A stretch of 64,000 nucleotides of DNA from Desemzia sp045528445 (GCF_045528445.1 NZ_JBGQQU010000011.1:1-64000); one strand, 5' to 3'; numbered from the stretch's first letter, positions 25,317 to 34,721 are shown. Notes: generated by a model from the sequence alone, not told the origin. Numbers and translations are program-made.

Positions 25317-26450
25317 TTATATAATTGACTTTCTGATTAAAACATCGATTCCTTTAGGAGCCCATCCAGCTACTACAACTCCTGGTTCAGGGACTGTTAC
25401 CCAGCCTAAACCAGCAAATACGATATCTGTCTTTTCTTTGATTGAAAATTCAAAGCGAACAAGTTCTGGGAAAGTATCTTTTTCTTCATTACGAGGTGGT
25501 TGCAATAATTCGCCTTTTTGTTTTTGATACAATTCATCTGCTTTTTCTAATTTAGTTCGATGAATATTCAAATCGTTTGAAACGTAACAAGTAAAGGAAC
25601 TTCTATCCCCTTTGATAAAGTCAAATCGAGCCACTCCACCAAAAAATAAGGTTTGGCCTTCATTCAATTGGTAAACTTTAGGTTTGATCTCTTTTTTAGG
25701 AGCAATCAGTTTTAAGTCTTTTGCACCTAAAACATGCGCCATTTGATGACGATGAATAATTCCCGGTGTGTCAATCAATGAATTACCATCTTCTAAAGGA
25801 ATTTCTATTTGATCCAACGTTGTACCTGGGAATTGAGACGTTGTAATCAAATCTTTTACTCCAGCAGAAGTATTGATGATTTGATTGATCAAGCTGGATT
25901 TCCCAACATTCGTGACACCGACTACGTAAACATCTTTTCCGTTACGATATTGTTCGATCATCTCTTTTAAGTGTTCTACTTCATCGGCTTTCATTGCACT
26001 AGTCAAAACAACATCTGTCGGTCGCAGACCAGCTTCATGAGCTCTTTCGCGTAACCATTGAGTCAAGCGTCCTCTTTTTTGTGATTTTGGCAATAAGTCT
26101 ACCTTATTTCCAACCAGCAATACTGGATTTTTCCCAACAAAACGGTGCAATCCAGGAATCAAACTACCATTAAAATCGAACACATCTACTACGTTGACAA
26201 TCAAGGCATCTTTAGAGCCTATTTCATTCAATAATTTTAGAAAATCATCATCTGTCAAATGAACATCTTGAATTTCATTGTAGTGACGCAATCTAAAACA
26301 ACGTTGGCAATAAACTTCGCCCGTTTCTAAGCCTTTTTCTAAAGCTGTTTTTGGAGTATAACCCGCTTTAGTTTTATCAGTGGTTTGCAGCAGAGCACCG
26401 CATCCAATGCACCGAATTTCTTCTTCAGTCTTTAACTCTGTCTTTGTCAT
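25317..26450 (-). CDS. yqeH: Circularly permuted ribosome-biogenesis GTPase YqeH
   Basis: YqeH is required for 30S subunit assembly. The 377-residue protein opens with a CxxC...CxxC zinc finger (CIGC near 15-18, CQRC near 48-51). Its GTPase motifs are in permuted order: G4 (NKVDLLP) comes before G1 (GVTNVGKSSLIN) and G3 (DTPG). GGAGG precedes the ATG by 9 nt. It overlaps yqeG by 26 bp. Confidence 0.96.
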   Translation of the reverse strand: MTKTELKTEEEIRCIGCGALLQTTDKTKAGYTPKTALEKGLETGEVYCQRCFRLRHYNEIQDVHLTDDDFLKLLNEIGSKDALIVNVVDVFDFNGSLIPGLHRFVGKNPVLLVGNKVDLLPKSQKRGRLTQWLRERAHEAGLRPTDVVLTSAMKADEVEHLKEMIEQYRNGKDVYVVGVTNVGKSSLINQIINTSAGVKDLITTSQFPGTTLDQIEIPLEDGNSLIDTPGIIHRHQMAHVLGAKDLKLIAPKKEIKPKVYQLNEGQTLFFGGVARFDFIKGDRSSFTCYVSNDLNIHRTKLEKADELYQKQKGELLQPPRNEEKDTFPELVRFEFSIKEKTDIVFAGLGWVTVPEPGVVVAGWAPKGIDVLIRKSII

Positions 26451-26973
26451 GTATCGATGTCCTCCATCTCATGTTTGGATCTTTTTTAATCAGGTGATTC
26501 ATAATGTGCAACTCAAAGAAACGATTGATCTTGGTGTTCCAGGCATCTGAATTGAGAATCGGCTTCACTAAGACATTTTGGATTCCGGCAAGATTGGCGC
26601 CCCAAATATCTGTCATGATCTGATCTCCCACCATTAAAATCTCTTCTTTCGACAATTCTAATCCTCTAGTCGCTTCATTAAAACCTTTAGACAGCGGCTT
26701 CAATGCTCTGGCAACGTAACGCACACCTAATACATCTGCTACACGTTTCACTCGTTCATCGTTGTTGTTTGAAAGGATAACGATTGGTATATCAGCTGTT
26801 TTCATGGCTGAAATCCAAGCGATCAATTCTTCGGTACCATTTGGATTATTCCAGGCAATCAGTGTATTGTCTAAATCTGTCAACACCGCTTTTATGCCGT
26901 GCTCATTTAATTGTTCCGGTGTAATTTGGTAGATTGCTTCTACCATCCATGTTGGCTTAAATAAATTTAACAT
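26425..26973 (-). CDS. yqeG: HAD-superfamily phosphatase YqeG
   Basis: YqeG is a HAD subfamily IIIA hydrolase; relatives include phosphatidylglycerophosphatases such as yeast Gep4, so a lipid phosphatase role is possible but not shown. Motif I is DLDNTLI (residues 32-38), motif II VILSNNN (about 66-72) and motif IV VGDQIMTDIWGA (about 118-129). The 182-residue length is normal. Confidence 0.93.
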   Translation of the reverse strand: MLNLFKPTWMVEAIYQITPEQLNEHGIKAVLTDLDNTLIAWNNPNGTEELIAWISAMKTADIPIVILSNNNDERVKRVADVLGVRYVARALKPLSKGFNEATRGLELSKEEILMVGDQIMTDIWGANLAGIQNVLVKPILNSDAWNTKINRFFELHIMNHLIKKDPNMRWRTSIHDKDRVKD

Positions 26974-26995
26974 AACATCTCCCTACCCATTAAAA

Positions 26996-27021
26996 TAGGA
27001 GCACTTCGTTCAGTACTCCCA
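26996..27021 (-). terminator. Probable terminator of the racD-murE-asl operon
   Basis: An inverted repeat GGAGTACT/AGTGCTCC (with a G-T pair) is followed on the minus strand by a short T-rich run (TATTTTAAT). It is weak but is the only candidate before yqeG. Confidence 0.5.
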
Positions 27022-27081
27022 TAGTCTTCTATATTTTTATTATACGCAAAAAAGAAGGAATTTCAATTTTTGCTTTAATTC

Positions 27082-28287
27082 TTATGCTTCCTCTGGTGGA
27101 TGTTGTTTAAACTTCTTAAAGAAGTTTAGTTTTGCCGATTCAATATACATTCGACGTTTTAAAGTAACCCCATCATTGCAGTCCAGCGGGTTAGATACTT
27201 TTCCAGTTTTGTAAAATCCTTTGATTTTATCTTTTAGGATTGGGTCTTTAATGTATTTCAACAGCAGCCTTTTAGGGACTACGTTAAAGAGTGCTTCATT
27301 TTTGACGATAGTCGGTTCGATCGGTTCCTTAGTCAACCAGTCTTTAATATAGTAGGCAGCTACGTTTTCTCCAGCAGCACAGACATAATAATGACTAACC
27401 CCTAATCGGCCATTCAATTCAAAAAACTTGTATTGTCCATCACGAGCATCGTATTTCAAGTCATAATTTGAAAAGGCATCAAAGCCGAACTCTTCGACTA
27501 ATTTACGTACATTCTCATACACGCTTTCTTCTTCACGCGATAAAATGGCTAAATGATTTCCGATTCCTGATGGCGTGTGGTCTTCTAGTAGAATTTGTCC
27601 AAAGGAAATCAATTTCACTTCTCCATCTTGGATAGAACGGTATGCGGTAACCACAGCTTGTGTGCTGTCATCTCCGGGAATGTACTCCTGAAGAGCTACT
27701 TCGCCTTGATAGCCGCCTTTGCGCATAGCTTCAAAACTTTGTCTGTATTCTTCCTGGTTCTCTAAGATGTACACTTTTTTCTTTCCTTCAAAATGTAAAT
27801 CTTGATAATTTTGAGAAGTAATAGGTTTCATGACAATCGGAAATTCAAATGGCAGATCTGCTTCAAATTCAGCACTGATTTTTGTCTTTGGATAAGGCAC
27901 ATTTAGCTTTTCACACGCTTCATAAAAATACTGCTTATCTGTAGCTCGTTTAAATACATTTTCGTCCACATAAGGAACTATCCAATTTTTAGGAAATCGT
28001 TCCTTATTGACGATCACAAATTCAGCATACAGATCGTCGCTTCCAAAAATAATTTTAGGGATATCCGGCGTTTCATTTTCCAACTTATTGACTTCATCAA
28101 ATAGCACTTTTTCTTCTTTGATATCTGGCAAAACGTGGTATTCAAAAAAAGGCACGTCAGCAACAGGACCAATAATTCGCGAACAAAAGACATGGACTTT
28201 TATTTTATACTCTTCGTACAAAGAACGTCCAATCCCATAAGCTCCACGACTACCTCCAAGTACTACCGGTATAAATGTTTGTTTCAT
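27082..28287 (-). CDS. asl: D-aspartate ligase-like ATP-grasp enzyme
   Basis: The best match in organisation and family is the D-aspartate ligase of Enterococcus faecium (Asl), which adds the beta-carboxylate of D-Asp to the side-chain amine of L-Lys in the UDP-MurNAc peptide. The N-terminus is a pre-ATP-grasp fold (FIPVVLGGSRGAYGIGRSLYEEY), followed by ATP-grasp elements (FPIVMKP near 150; ALQEYIPGDD near 200; FFELNGRLGVSHYY near 290). Length, 401 residues, fits. The start at 28287 is uncertain; an ATG three codons upstream is nearly on top of the AAAGG. Immediate neighbours are murE and an aspartate racemase, which strongly supports the substrate. Specificity for D-Asp rather than another acid is inferred. 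Confidence 0.82.
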   Translation of the reverse strand: MKQTFIPVVLGGSRGAYGIGRSLYEEYKIKVHVFCSRIIGPVADVPFFEYHVLPDIKEEKVLFDEVNKLENETPDIPKIIFGSDDLYAEFVIVNKERFPKNWIVPYVDENVFKRATDKQYFYEACEKLNVPYPKTKISAEFEADLPFEFPIVMKPITSQNYQDLHFEGKKKVYILENQEEYRQSFEAMRKGGYQGEVALQEYIPGDDSTQAVVTAYRSIQDGEVKLISFGQILLEDHTPSGIGNHLAILSREEESVYENVRKLVEEFGFDAFSNYDLKYDARDGQYKFFELNGRLGVSHYYVCAAGENVAAYYIKDWLTKEPIEPTIVKNEALFNVVPKRLLLKYIKDPILKDKIKGFYKTGKVSNPLDCNDGVTLKRRMYIESAKLNFFKKFKQHPPEEA

Positions 28288-28308
28288 TACTATCATAGCC
28301 TTTCTTGA

Positions 28309-29829
28309 TTATATATGATGCTTATTGTAAGTTTCTAGGTTCTTGATGACATGGAATGCATCACCTTCGTATTCAACATAGCCGTTTCCCACTCGTTGAT
28401 TTATTTCTGCACCTTTCCCAACCACAGCAACGACAGTCGGCATCTCGATATGGCTCATTGCTTTACGGATAGCTTCTGCACGATCTTCAATAATTTCATA
28501 AGATCCGTTTTCAGCTATTACAGCTTCCGCTACTTGTTCAGAAATTGAGCGGACAGATTCATTGGCTGGATCATCCTCTGTAATATACACCATATCTGCA
28601 ATGCGGCCCGCTACTTCCCCCATCTCTTTACGGCGGTTAAAAGCTTTGCCTCCTGGACAACCAAACACAGCGATCATTTGATGATTTGGATACTCTTTTT
28701 TCAACGAATTGAATAATACTTCAAAGCTTAATCGATTGTGAGCATAGTCTACGATTCCTACTAAATTAGTATCATGGCTCGTATACAATTCCATGCGTCC
28801 TTTTGCTCGAGCTTTCAACAAGCCTGACTTGATATACTCTACCGGGATCTCCAATACATACATTGCAGCAATTGCAGCTAGAGCATTTTCAACATTGAAT
28901 AATCCAGCAATTCCTAAAGTCATTTTTTCTGTATACTGAGGAGTACGAACATCAAAAGTAATGTGGTGATCCTCTTTTTGAACGTTGTATCCATAAACAT
29001 CAGCTTTTTCATTGTGTTGGCTAAACGTAACAACTTTATTGGCTTGTTTAGCGGCATTCTCTATTCTTGCAAGATAATCCGTATCCAAGTTCAAACAAAT
29101 GGTTTTTGATTGCTTAAACAATAAGAGTTTTGAATTTAAATAATCGTCCATGTCACTGTGTTCTAAAGGACTTAGATGGTCTTCCGATATATTCAGAAAA
29201 ATTCCTATCTCAAAATCCAGGCCTTTTGTCCGATCGTATTTTAATGCTTGGCTGGAAACTTCCATTTCAAAAAATTCTACTCCAGAATCCACTGCCGTTC
29301 TAAAATTTTGTTTTAATACCATAGCTTCAGGTGTGGTCATACGAGAAGGAGCTTTCGTTACCCCATCATAGTTTTCTACTGAAGAGAAATAAGCAGAATT
29401 TTTTTTCTGATTGGCTACCAGATAGTCATCTAAGATAGAACGAATAAAGTTCGTAGTCGTTGTTTTTCCTTTTGTACCTGTCACACCCACTAAGGTCAAA
29501 TCTTTTTCTGGAAAATCAAAGAATAAAGAACTTAACAAAGCCATAGCTTCGCGTATATCCGTTACTAAGATCACCGGTGCATCTACATCATATTCCACTT
29601 CGCTCACATAAGCTACAGCACCATATGAAACTGCTTGTCTCAAATACTCTTCTTTAAAATTTGCTCCTTTACAAATAAACAAAGAAGGGTCACTGACTTC
29701 TCTTGAGTCATAAGTCATCTGTAAAATGACATTCTCAGTAATCATCGAGTTTTGGTCAATGGTTGTTTTGATCAGAATATCATTTGCAACTAATTGATTG
29801 ATGTATTCTTGTACTTTTAAAGCTTTCAT
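28309..29829 (-). CDS. murE: UDP-MurNAc-tripeptide synthetase MurE, probably lysine (or ornithine) type
   Basis: MurE adds the third stem-peptide residue to UDP-MurNAc-L-Ala-D-Glu. The Mur-ligase P-loop (GVTGTKGKTTTTNF) is near residue 115. The C-terminal specificity motif reads DDPA, where meso-diaminopimelate enzymes carry DNPR and lysine enzymes carry forms such as DNPA or DDPN; a diaminopimelate substrate is therefore unlikely. The 506-residue length is in range. It sits outside the dcw cluster, between the racemase and the D-Asp ligase genes. Confidence 0.93.
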   Translation of the reverse strand: MKALKVQEYINQLVANDILIKTTIDQNSMITENVILQMTYDSREVSDPSLFICKGANFKEEYLRQAVSYGAVAYVSEVEYDVDAPVILVTDIREAMALLSSLFFDFPEKDLTLVGVTGTKGKTTTTNFIRSILDDYLVANQKKNSAYFSSVENYDGVTKAPSRMTTPEAMVLKQNFRTAVDSGVEFFEMEVSSQALKYDRTKGLDFEIGIFLNISEDHLSPLEHSDMDDYLNSKLLLFKQSKTICLNLDTDYLARIENAAKQANKVVTFSQHNEKADVYGYNVQKEDHHITFDVRTPQYTEKMTLGIAGLFNVENALAAIAAMYVLEIPVEYIKSGLLKARAKGRMELYTSHDTNLVGIVDYAHNRLSFEVLFNSLKKEYPNHQMIAVFGCPGGKAFNRRKEMGEVAGRIADMVYITEDDPANESVRSISEQVAEAVIAENGSYEIIEDRAEAIRKAMSHIEMPTVVAVVGKGAEINQRVGNGYVEYEGDAFHVIKNLETYNKHHI

Positions 29830-29849
29830 GTATCCATAACTCCCTTTGC

Positions 29850-30566
29850 TTAAACTAATGGTTGAGTCCGTCGTGCCAGTTCCACTGTTTTCCGAACCAA
29901 AACATCATCAGCATCTACTACATTACTCTTCTTTTTGTGGTCGTAACTATTGAAGATAGATAATTCAGTGCATCCCAGCACTACATAATCACACTGTTCC
30001 GCTTCGAAACAGGACACCATCTTATTGTAACGAGGCATATTGATATTGGAATTTTGCTTGATATCTACATAGATCAAGTCGTTAACGATTTTTTGCAACT
30101 CTTTGTTCGGTACGTAAGAAGCAAATCCAGCTTCATTGAGTTTATCTTCATAGATTTTCGATTCGATCGTACCTTCAGTGGCAGCAATCCCGATTTTCAT
30201 CCCTTGTTTTGCTCCCCGTACCATCAGTTCTTTAACTGTTTCATCAATCATGTTTAAAAAAGGAACATTGATCAATTGGGCTAATTCATCGTAAAAGAAA
30301 TGTGCCGTATTGCAGGGCATCACAATAAAATCAGGTTCCATCGCTGCCAGTTTTTGCAAACCAGAAGCTAGCACAGGAACTGGGTTTGGCGCGCTTTTGT
30401 CTAAAATATATTCCGTACGATCCGGAATACTAGCTTTATTGTATACAACATAGTTTAAATAATCTTGGTCTTTATTAGCAGCAGATAACCGGTTTAGTTC
30501 CTGAATAAAATTTTCAGTTGCTAAAGTTCCCATACCACCTAAGACAGCAAATAAATGTTCACTCAT
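29850..30566 (-). CDS. racD: Aspartate racemase
   Basis: This cofactor-independent Asp/Glu racemase-family protein of 238 residues has both catalytic cysteines, in MPCNTAH (Cys85) and VVLGCTELS (Cys199). The N-terminal GGMGTLATENF is typical of aspartate rather than glutamate racemases. It would convert L-Asp to D-Asp for the adjacent ligase. AAGGAG precedes the ATG and overlaps a perfect palindrome (30579-30594). It is the first gene of the operon. Confidence 0.9.
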   Translation of the reverse strand: MSEHLFAVLGGMGTLATENFIQELNRLSAANKDQDYLNYVVYNKASIPDRTEYILDKSAPNPVPVLASGLQKLAAMEPDFIVMPCNTAHFFYDELAQLINVPFLNMIDETVKELMVRGAKQGMKIGIAATEGTIESKIYEDKLNEAGFASYVPNKELQKIVNDLIYVDIKQNSNINMPRYNKMVSCFEAEQCDYVVLGCTELSIFNSYDHKKKSNVVDADDVLVRKTVELARRTQPLV

Positions 30567-30578
30567 CCGCTTCTACTC

Positions 30579-30594
30579 CTTAAGTTAACTTAAG
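30579..30594. promoter_or_regulatory. 16 bp palindrome at the racD ribosome-binding site
   Basis: CTTAAGTTAACTTAAG is perfectly self-complementary and its racD-proximal end shares bases with the AAGGAG Shine-Dalgarno. It could be an operator or could fold in RNA (6 bp stem, TTAA loop) and shield the site. Confidence 0.5.
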
Positions 30595-30612
30595 TTTAAC
30601 AAACTTCTATTC

Positions 30613-30641
30613 ATTATAACAAAATATTCTACTGATTTCAT
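30613..30641 (-). promoter_or_regulatory. Promoter of racD-murE-asl
   Basis: On the minus strand ATGAAA (30636-30641) and TATAAT (30613-30618) are 17 bp apart, about 47 bp before the racD start. Confidence 0.65.
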
Positions 30642-30785
30642 AAATATGAGAGGGCAAACAGATAAAAACACCCGTTTACTCTAAAAAAAACTGTAGCAGT
30701 TTCTAAAACTTGACGTGCCAAACAGGCCCTTTATCAAATACAGCGAACGAATACGAAAGGGATTTTATCATTATGGACAAAATAA

Positions 30786-30826
30786 AACAACCGATGCAGA
30801 AATACGACTATTTCTGCATCGGTTGA
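30786..30826 (-). terminator. Terminator of the DUF1797 gene
   Basis: A near-perfect stem of about 16 bp (CAACCGATGCAGAAAT from 30788 with its complement ending at 30825) is followed on the minus strand by GTTTTATTTT. Confidence 0.85.
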
Positions 30827-30830
30827 TTGC

Positions 30831-31064
30831 TTAATCTTGAAGTAGTTCAAATATTTCTATGGCTACGATGTCGATATCATCAAATTGATATACTTGACCG
30901 GTTGCTCTTTCTTCTAGTTCATAGATTCCTGCTTTTCCATCATAAGTAATCAAACAGCGCTCAGCGCCCTCTTTTTCAAAACGACGAACTTGTACTTCTC
31001 CGTCTGTGCCTTCTTGCATAGCTTCTAATCTTCGTATAATGGCTGTTAATTGTGAAGACTTCAT
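30831..31064 (-). CDS. DUF1797 (YkuJ-like) protein
   Basis: The function is unknown. The 77-residue protein begins MKSSQLTAIIRRLEAMQEG and ends in an acidic helix (FDDIDIVAIEIFELLQD), the pattern of the small DUF1797/YkuJ proteins of Bacilli. Start 31064 follows AGGGGC by 8 nt; an in-frame upstream ATG lacks such a signal. It is monocistronic with its own terminator. Confidence 0.8.
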   Translation of the reverse strand: MKSSQLTAIIRRLEAMQEGTDGEVQVRRFEKEGAERCLITYDGKAGIYELEERATGQVYQFDDIDIVAIEIFELLQD

Positions 31065-31292
31065 GATTCGTGCCCCTTTCAAACTTGACTCAGTACCATT
31101 TTAACAGATTTTATTGCAAATAACACTATACTCACTTGTCTTTTATGAAAAAAAATATCCATCGTCTCTATATCCCTGTTAAATAAAGCTTTCCTCATCA
31201 TCCAGTACTCACATTTGCCCCACAATTATGATAATTAAATTATAGACACATCCTTAGAATAATCAATTATTATTCCATTAACTGATATCTAA

Positions 31293-31326
31293 TAAAAAAA
31301 GAGCTGCAATCATTTCGTCGCAGCTC
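31293..31326 (-). terminator. Terminator of the dehydrogenase gene
   Basis: GAGCTGC (31301-31307) pairs with GCAGCTC (31320-31326) and is followed on the minus strand by a run of seven Ts. The remainder of the gap (31065-31292) shows nothing I can name. Confidence 0.8.
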
Positions 31327-31344
31327 CTGATAAAATGAACCTAA

Positions 31345-32217
31345 TCAATTTTCCCACCATAGTTTGATCAAAGCTTGAGTTCCATCATTGCCATTCCCTT
31401 TGCCTTCTAATTCTTCATAAAGTTTTTCAGCAAGAGCAGTAGCGGGTAAATTAAGATTCATTCTTTTGGCTTCATCTAGAACGATCTTCAAATCTTTCAC
31501 AAAATGTTTGATGAAAAAACCTGCAGAATAATCTTCTTTTAAGATACGAGGTCCATAATTAGAAAGCGACCAATTTTGAGCGCTCCCTCCTCCAACGGTG
31601 TCCAAGACTTTTTCTATGTCTAACCCTGCTGCTTTTGCGTAAACCAACAGCTCTGTCATTCCAGTCATTGTACCTGCAACCATGATTTGATTTGCCATCT
31701 TGGTGTGTTGCCCGCTGCCAGCAGACCCTTGCAGATTTAATTTCCCAGAAAACTCTTCAAGAATCGGCTTCACACTATCAAAAACTGGTTCATCTCCACC
31801 TACCATAATCGTTAACGTTCCATTTTTCGCGCCTAAATCTCCTCCTGACACAGGAGCATCTAAAACAGCGATTCCTTTTTCTATACCGGTTTGATAAATT
31901 CTATTTGCTAGTGTTGGGGTGCTGGTCGTCATATCAATTAAGATATGTCGTTTTGTAGCTGTTTTAAATATTCCGTTTTCGCCATAATACACTTCTTCTA
32001 CGTCCGACGGGTAACCTACGATGGTGAAGATCACTTCTGCATTTTCAGTTACTCCAGCAGGCGTATTTTGCCATTTAGCCCCCAACTCTATCAACTCACT
32101 AGCTTTGCTTTTAGTACGGCTATAAATTTGCACCTCATATCCTGCTGACAATAAATGTTTCACAATTGACGTACCCATTACGCCAGTCCCAATAAACCCT
32201 ATTTTTTTCTTCGTCAT
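31345..32217 (-). CDS. Beta-hydroxyacid dehydrogenase (3-hydroxyisobutyrate/tartronate semialdehyde reductase family)
   Basis: This NAD(P)-dependent enzyme of 290 residues has the N-terminal Rossmann motif GFIGTGVMGTSIVKHL. It also has the family signature DAPVSGGDLGAKNG (about 119-132) and the catalytic lysine in GQHTKMANQ (about residue 170). The nearest named relative by layout is B. subtilis YkwC. The true substrate cannot be read from sequence. It appears monocistronic. Confidence 0.88.
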   Translation of the reverse strand: MTKKKIGFIGTGVMGTSIVKHLLSAGYEVQIYSRTKSKASELIELGAKWQNTPAGVTENAEVIFTIVGYPSDVEEVYYGENGIFKTATKRHILIDMTTSTPTLANRIYQTGIEKGIAVLDAPVSGGDLGAKNGTLTIMVGGDEPVFDSVKPILEEFSGKLNLQGSAGSGQHTKMANQIMVAGTMTGMTELLVYAKAAGLDIEKVLDTVGGGSAQNWSLSNYGPRILKEDYSAGFFIKHFVKDLKIVLDEAKRMNLNLPATALAEKLYEELEGKGNGNDGTQALIKLWWEN

Positions 32218-32308
32218 TGATCTATCTCCCCCAATTTATTCTTATAGTGCATCAATTATACCATTTAATGTTGCCCAATAGTCATTACCCAGACATCAAA
32301 AGAAGCTT

Positions 32309-33355
32309 CTACTTCTTGTCGTGAAGGAACTCGCTTTCTAGTTGCTGTTGTTGATAGAACTCTAGCCATAATGCTGCTAACCGTTCTTCAGAATAATAGT
32401 GGTTCCCTTCTACAGCTTGCTGTTTCAGTTCAACATACGCATCAGGTTCATTTTTCAAGCGGGATATAGCTTCTTTCATACTCGATCTATCAGCACTAGG
32501 AAGATAATAGCCTTTCAAAACTGGTTCATAAAGCGGTAAATCTCTTAACATCACTGGAGTATTACTAGCGAAAGATTCTAATATACACATTGGAAACAGC
32601 TCTTCATAAGAAGGCAACAAGAATAAATCAGCCAGGTTGTAGTAGTCCCGCATTTCATCACGCTGAATAATCCCGGTAAAGGACAAGTTTTTTGGCGGTT
32701 GCTCCATTATTTTTTTAAACTTCTCATAACCATCCGTGATTTTCCCAAATGAAAATCCGCCAGCCCAAATAAATTGCACATCCGGCATCTCTTCTGCTAA
32801 TTTCACAAAATCATAGACTCCTTTACGTTCTTGCACTTGACCGGCACCAAAAACAACAAATTTCTCTGCAGAAATTCCTTTAGCTTCTCTGAGTTGTTTT
32901 TTTTGTTCTGGCAAGTAAGCAAAAAAATCCTTTTTCGCTACAAAATTAGGAATATATGTAATTTTATTTTCAGCAATTCCGTATTTCTTTAATTCTTCAA
33001 TAAAAATAGGATTTACCACAACTAAATGGTCCATCCTTTTATAAAAAGATATGACGTATTTGTAAAAAGTATTTTCTATGATACGCGGTAAATGAATACT
33101 GCCTTTAAGAGTAGACGGTAAAAAATGCACATACCCTATCTTTCTTCCAAATCGCTTTCTAAAAAAAGTGCTGAGATAAAAAGGCAGGTCAATAGTGTGG
33201 TAGTGACTGATAGCCGTTTTAGAATATTTATTGATCGATAATTCGATAGAATGAGGATGGTACTTCCTTAACAGTTGAATCAGCTCTAAATAAGCGCTCC
33301 CCACTCCTTGTCCTTGTACTTTATCAGCAGAAGAAAACATATTTACTTGAAGCAT
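32309..33355 (-). CDS. Glycosyltransferase, probable diglucosyl-diacylglycerol synthase (BgsA-like)
   Basis: This 348-residue GT4-type enzyme has a GT-B fold: the C-terminal nucleotide-sugar site includes VFGAGQVQERKGVYDFV (about 180) and the E-x7-E motif region PSYEELFPMCILESFAS (about 263). In Enterococcus faecalis the adjacent pair bgsB-bgsA makes mono- and diglucosyl-diacylglycerol, the lipoteichoic acid anchor. Here its ATG lies 3 bp after the upstream glycosyltransferase and its AAGGAG is inside that gene, so the two are coupled. Sugar specificity is inferred. Confidence 0.82.
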   Translation of the reverse strand: MLQVNMFSSADKVQGQGVGSAYLELIQLLRKYHPHSIELSINKYSKTAISHYHTIDLPFYLSTFFRKRFGRKIGYVHFLPSTLKGSIHLPRIIENTFYKYVISFYKRMDHLVVVNPIFIEELKKYGIAENKITYIPNFVAKKDFFAYLPEQKKQLREAKGISAEKFVVFGAGQVQERKGVYDFVKLAEEMPDVQFIWAGGFSFGKITDGYEKFKKIMEQPPKNLSFTGIIQRDEMRDYYNLADLFLLPSYEELFPMCILESFASNTPVMLRDLPLYEPVLKGYYLPSADRSSMKEAISRLKNEPDAYVELKQQAVEGNHYYSEERLAALWLEFYQQQQLESEFLHDKK

Positions 33356-33358
33356 TTT

Positions 33359-34552
33359 TTACCCTCTCCTTACTGATTTTCGATAAACTTTTGAATCCAC
33401 TTGTTTTTCTTGATTGTGGATGTGTATCGCCTCTTCGTAATACTGCAATACCTCTTCCCCAAAAACGGTCGCTGAGATAGAGTTTAACAAGTTTTTTCTT
33501 TCTTTTGTAGTTGTTTCTTGTTTCTTATCATTGGTTAAATACTCAATGATCGTTTGTCCCAGTTCTTCATCTTTTTGATAAGTTTTACCCAATTTACCAC
33601 TGTAGATCAACATATCGGTATACGAACTGGATCTTGCGACAATATCTGTTCCTGCCGCGATAGCTTCAATATAAGTAAGACCTTGAGATTCAGAAGTTGA
33701 CGCATTCACATATAGATCTGATGCTTGATAATAAGCATTTACTTCATCGACGCTTACTTCTCCAGCAAATCGAATCGAATAATCGATTCCCAATTCATGG
33801 CTCAATTGTTCCAATGCACCTCGAATAGGCCCATCTCCGACAACGATTAATTTAGCGGTCGGAAACTCAGCCAATACTGTTGGAAAAGCACGCAAGATAG
33901 CTTGAATATTTTTTTCTTGTGCTAACCTGCTTAATGACAACAATACCAGCTCATCTTCTGAAATAGCTAATTCCTGGCGGATATCACGTGTAGATTTGGC
34001 ACTTAACTTCTTCAAATTAACCCCAGTTGGAATCACTTTAATGCTTCTGGTAACGCCATAAGAAATCAATTTATTTTTTGCTTTTTCACTCGGGGCAATA
34101 ACCCCAGCAGTTTGATTGCAAAAATACTTCGAAACCAATTTTACATGTGAGGGTCTGAGGACTTTCCCTTTTGCCACGTAATGCAAATAATCTTCATACA
34201 TCGTATGGTACGTATGAACACAAGGAATGTTCAGTTGGCGCGCTACATACTTACCTGTCATTCCCAAACTGAATTCCGTATGAGTATGCACTAAATCAAG
34301 TTTCAATTCCTTTGAAGTTTTTAGCGCACTAAGCATTCCGCGAAATGCTACACGTCGATCTTTGAATGAGAAAAAAGGGATGCTCGAAAAGCGGACAATG
34401 TTGGGCTCAGATTTCTGCGCCATGGGATCTGTCGTAGTAAAAATAATCACTTCATGTCCATGTTCTTCCAACTCTTCTTTAAGCGTTTGGATTGAAGTAG
34501 CAACACCACTAACTTGCGGGAAATACGAATCAGTGAAAATTCCAATTCTCAT
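33359..34552 (-). CDS. Glycosyltransferase, probable diacylglycerol 3-glucosyltransferase (BgsB-like)
   Basis: This 397-residue GT4 enzyme begins MRIGIFTDSYFPQVSGVATS, has HTHTEFSLG near residue 92, the sugar-nucleotide loop LLSLSRLAQEKNIQAIL near 205, and the E-x7-E motif in ASTSESQGLTYIEAIA. These match the monoglucosyl-diacylglycerol synthases of Lactobacillales. It acts at the cytoplasmic membrane face. It is the first gene of a two-gene operon with the BgsA-like enzyme. AAAGGAG precedes the ATG. Confidence 0.85.
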   Translation of the reverse strand: MRIGIFTDSYFPQVSGVATSIQTLKEELEEHGHEVIIFTTTDPMAQKSEPNIVRFSSIPFFSFKDRRVAFRGMLSALKTSKELKLDLVHTHTEFSLGMTGKYVARQLNIPCVHTYHTMYEDYLHYVAKGKVLRPSHVKLVSKYFCNQTAGVIAPSEKAKNKLISYGVTRSIKVIPTGVNLKKLSAKSTRDIRQELAISEDELVLLSLSRLAQEKNIQAILRAFPTVLAEFPTAKLIVVGDGPIRGALEQLSHELGIDYSIRFAGEVSVDEVNAYYQASDLYVNASTSESQGLTYIEAIAAGTDIVARSSSYTDMLIYSGKLGKTYQKDEELGQTIIEYLTNDKKQETTTKERKNLLNSISATVFGEEVLQYYEEAIHIHNQEKQVDSKVYRKSVRRG

Positions 34553-34721
34553 TTATTTTCACTCCTTTAATAAGATTATACGTTTTTTTTATAAAAAAAA
34601 CAGTTTATATACTGTAAAAATTCTATGTAAACTTATTTCTATTTATCACCATCTTACCTTATCATATAAAAATTAAAAACTTATCCAACTTTAGCATGAA
34701 AAAAGATAATATTTTTAGTCT

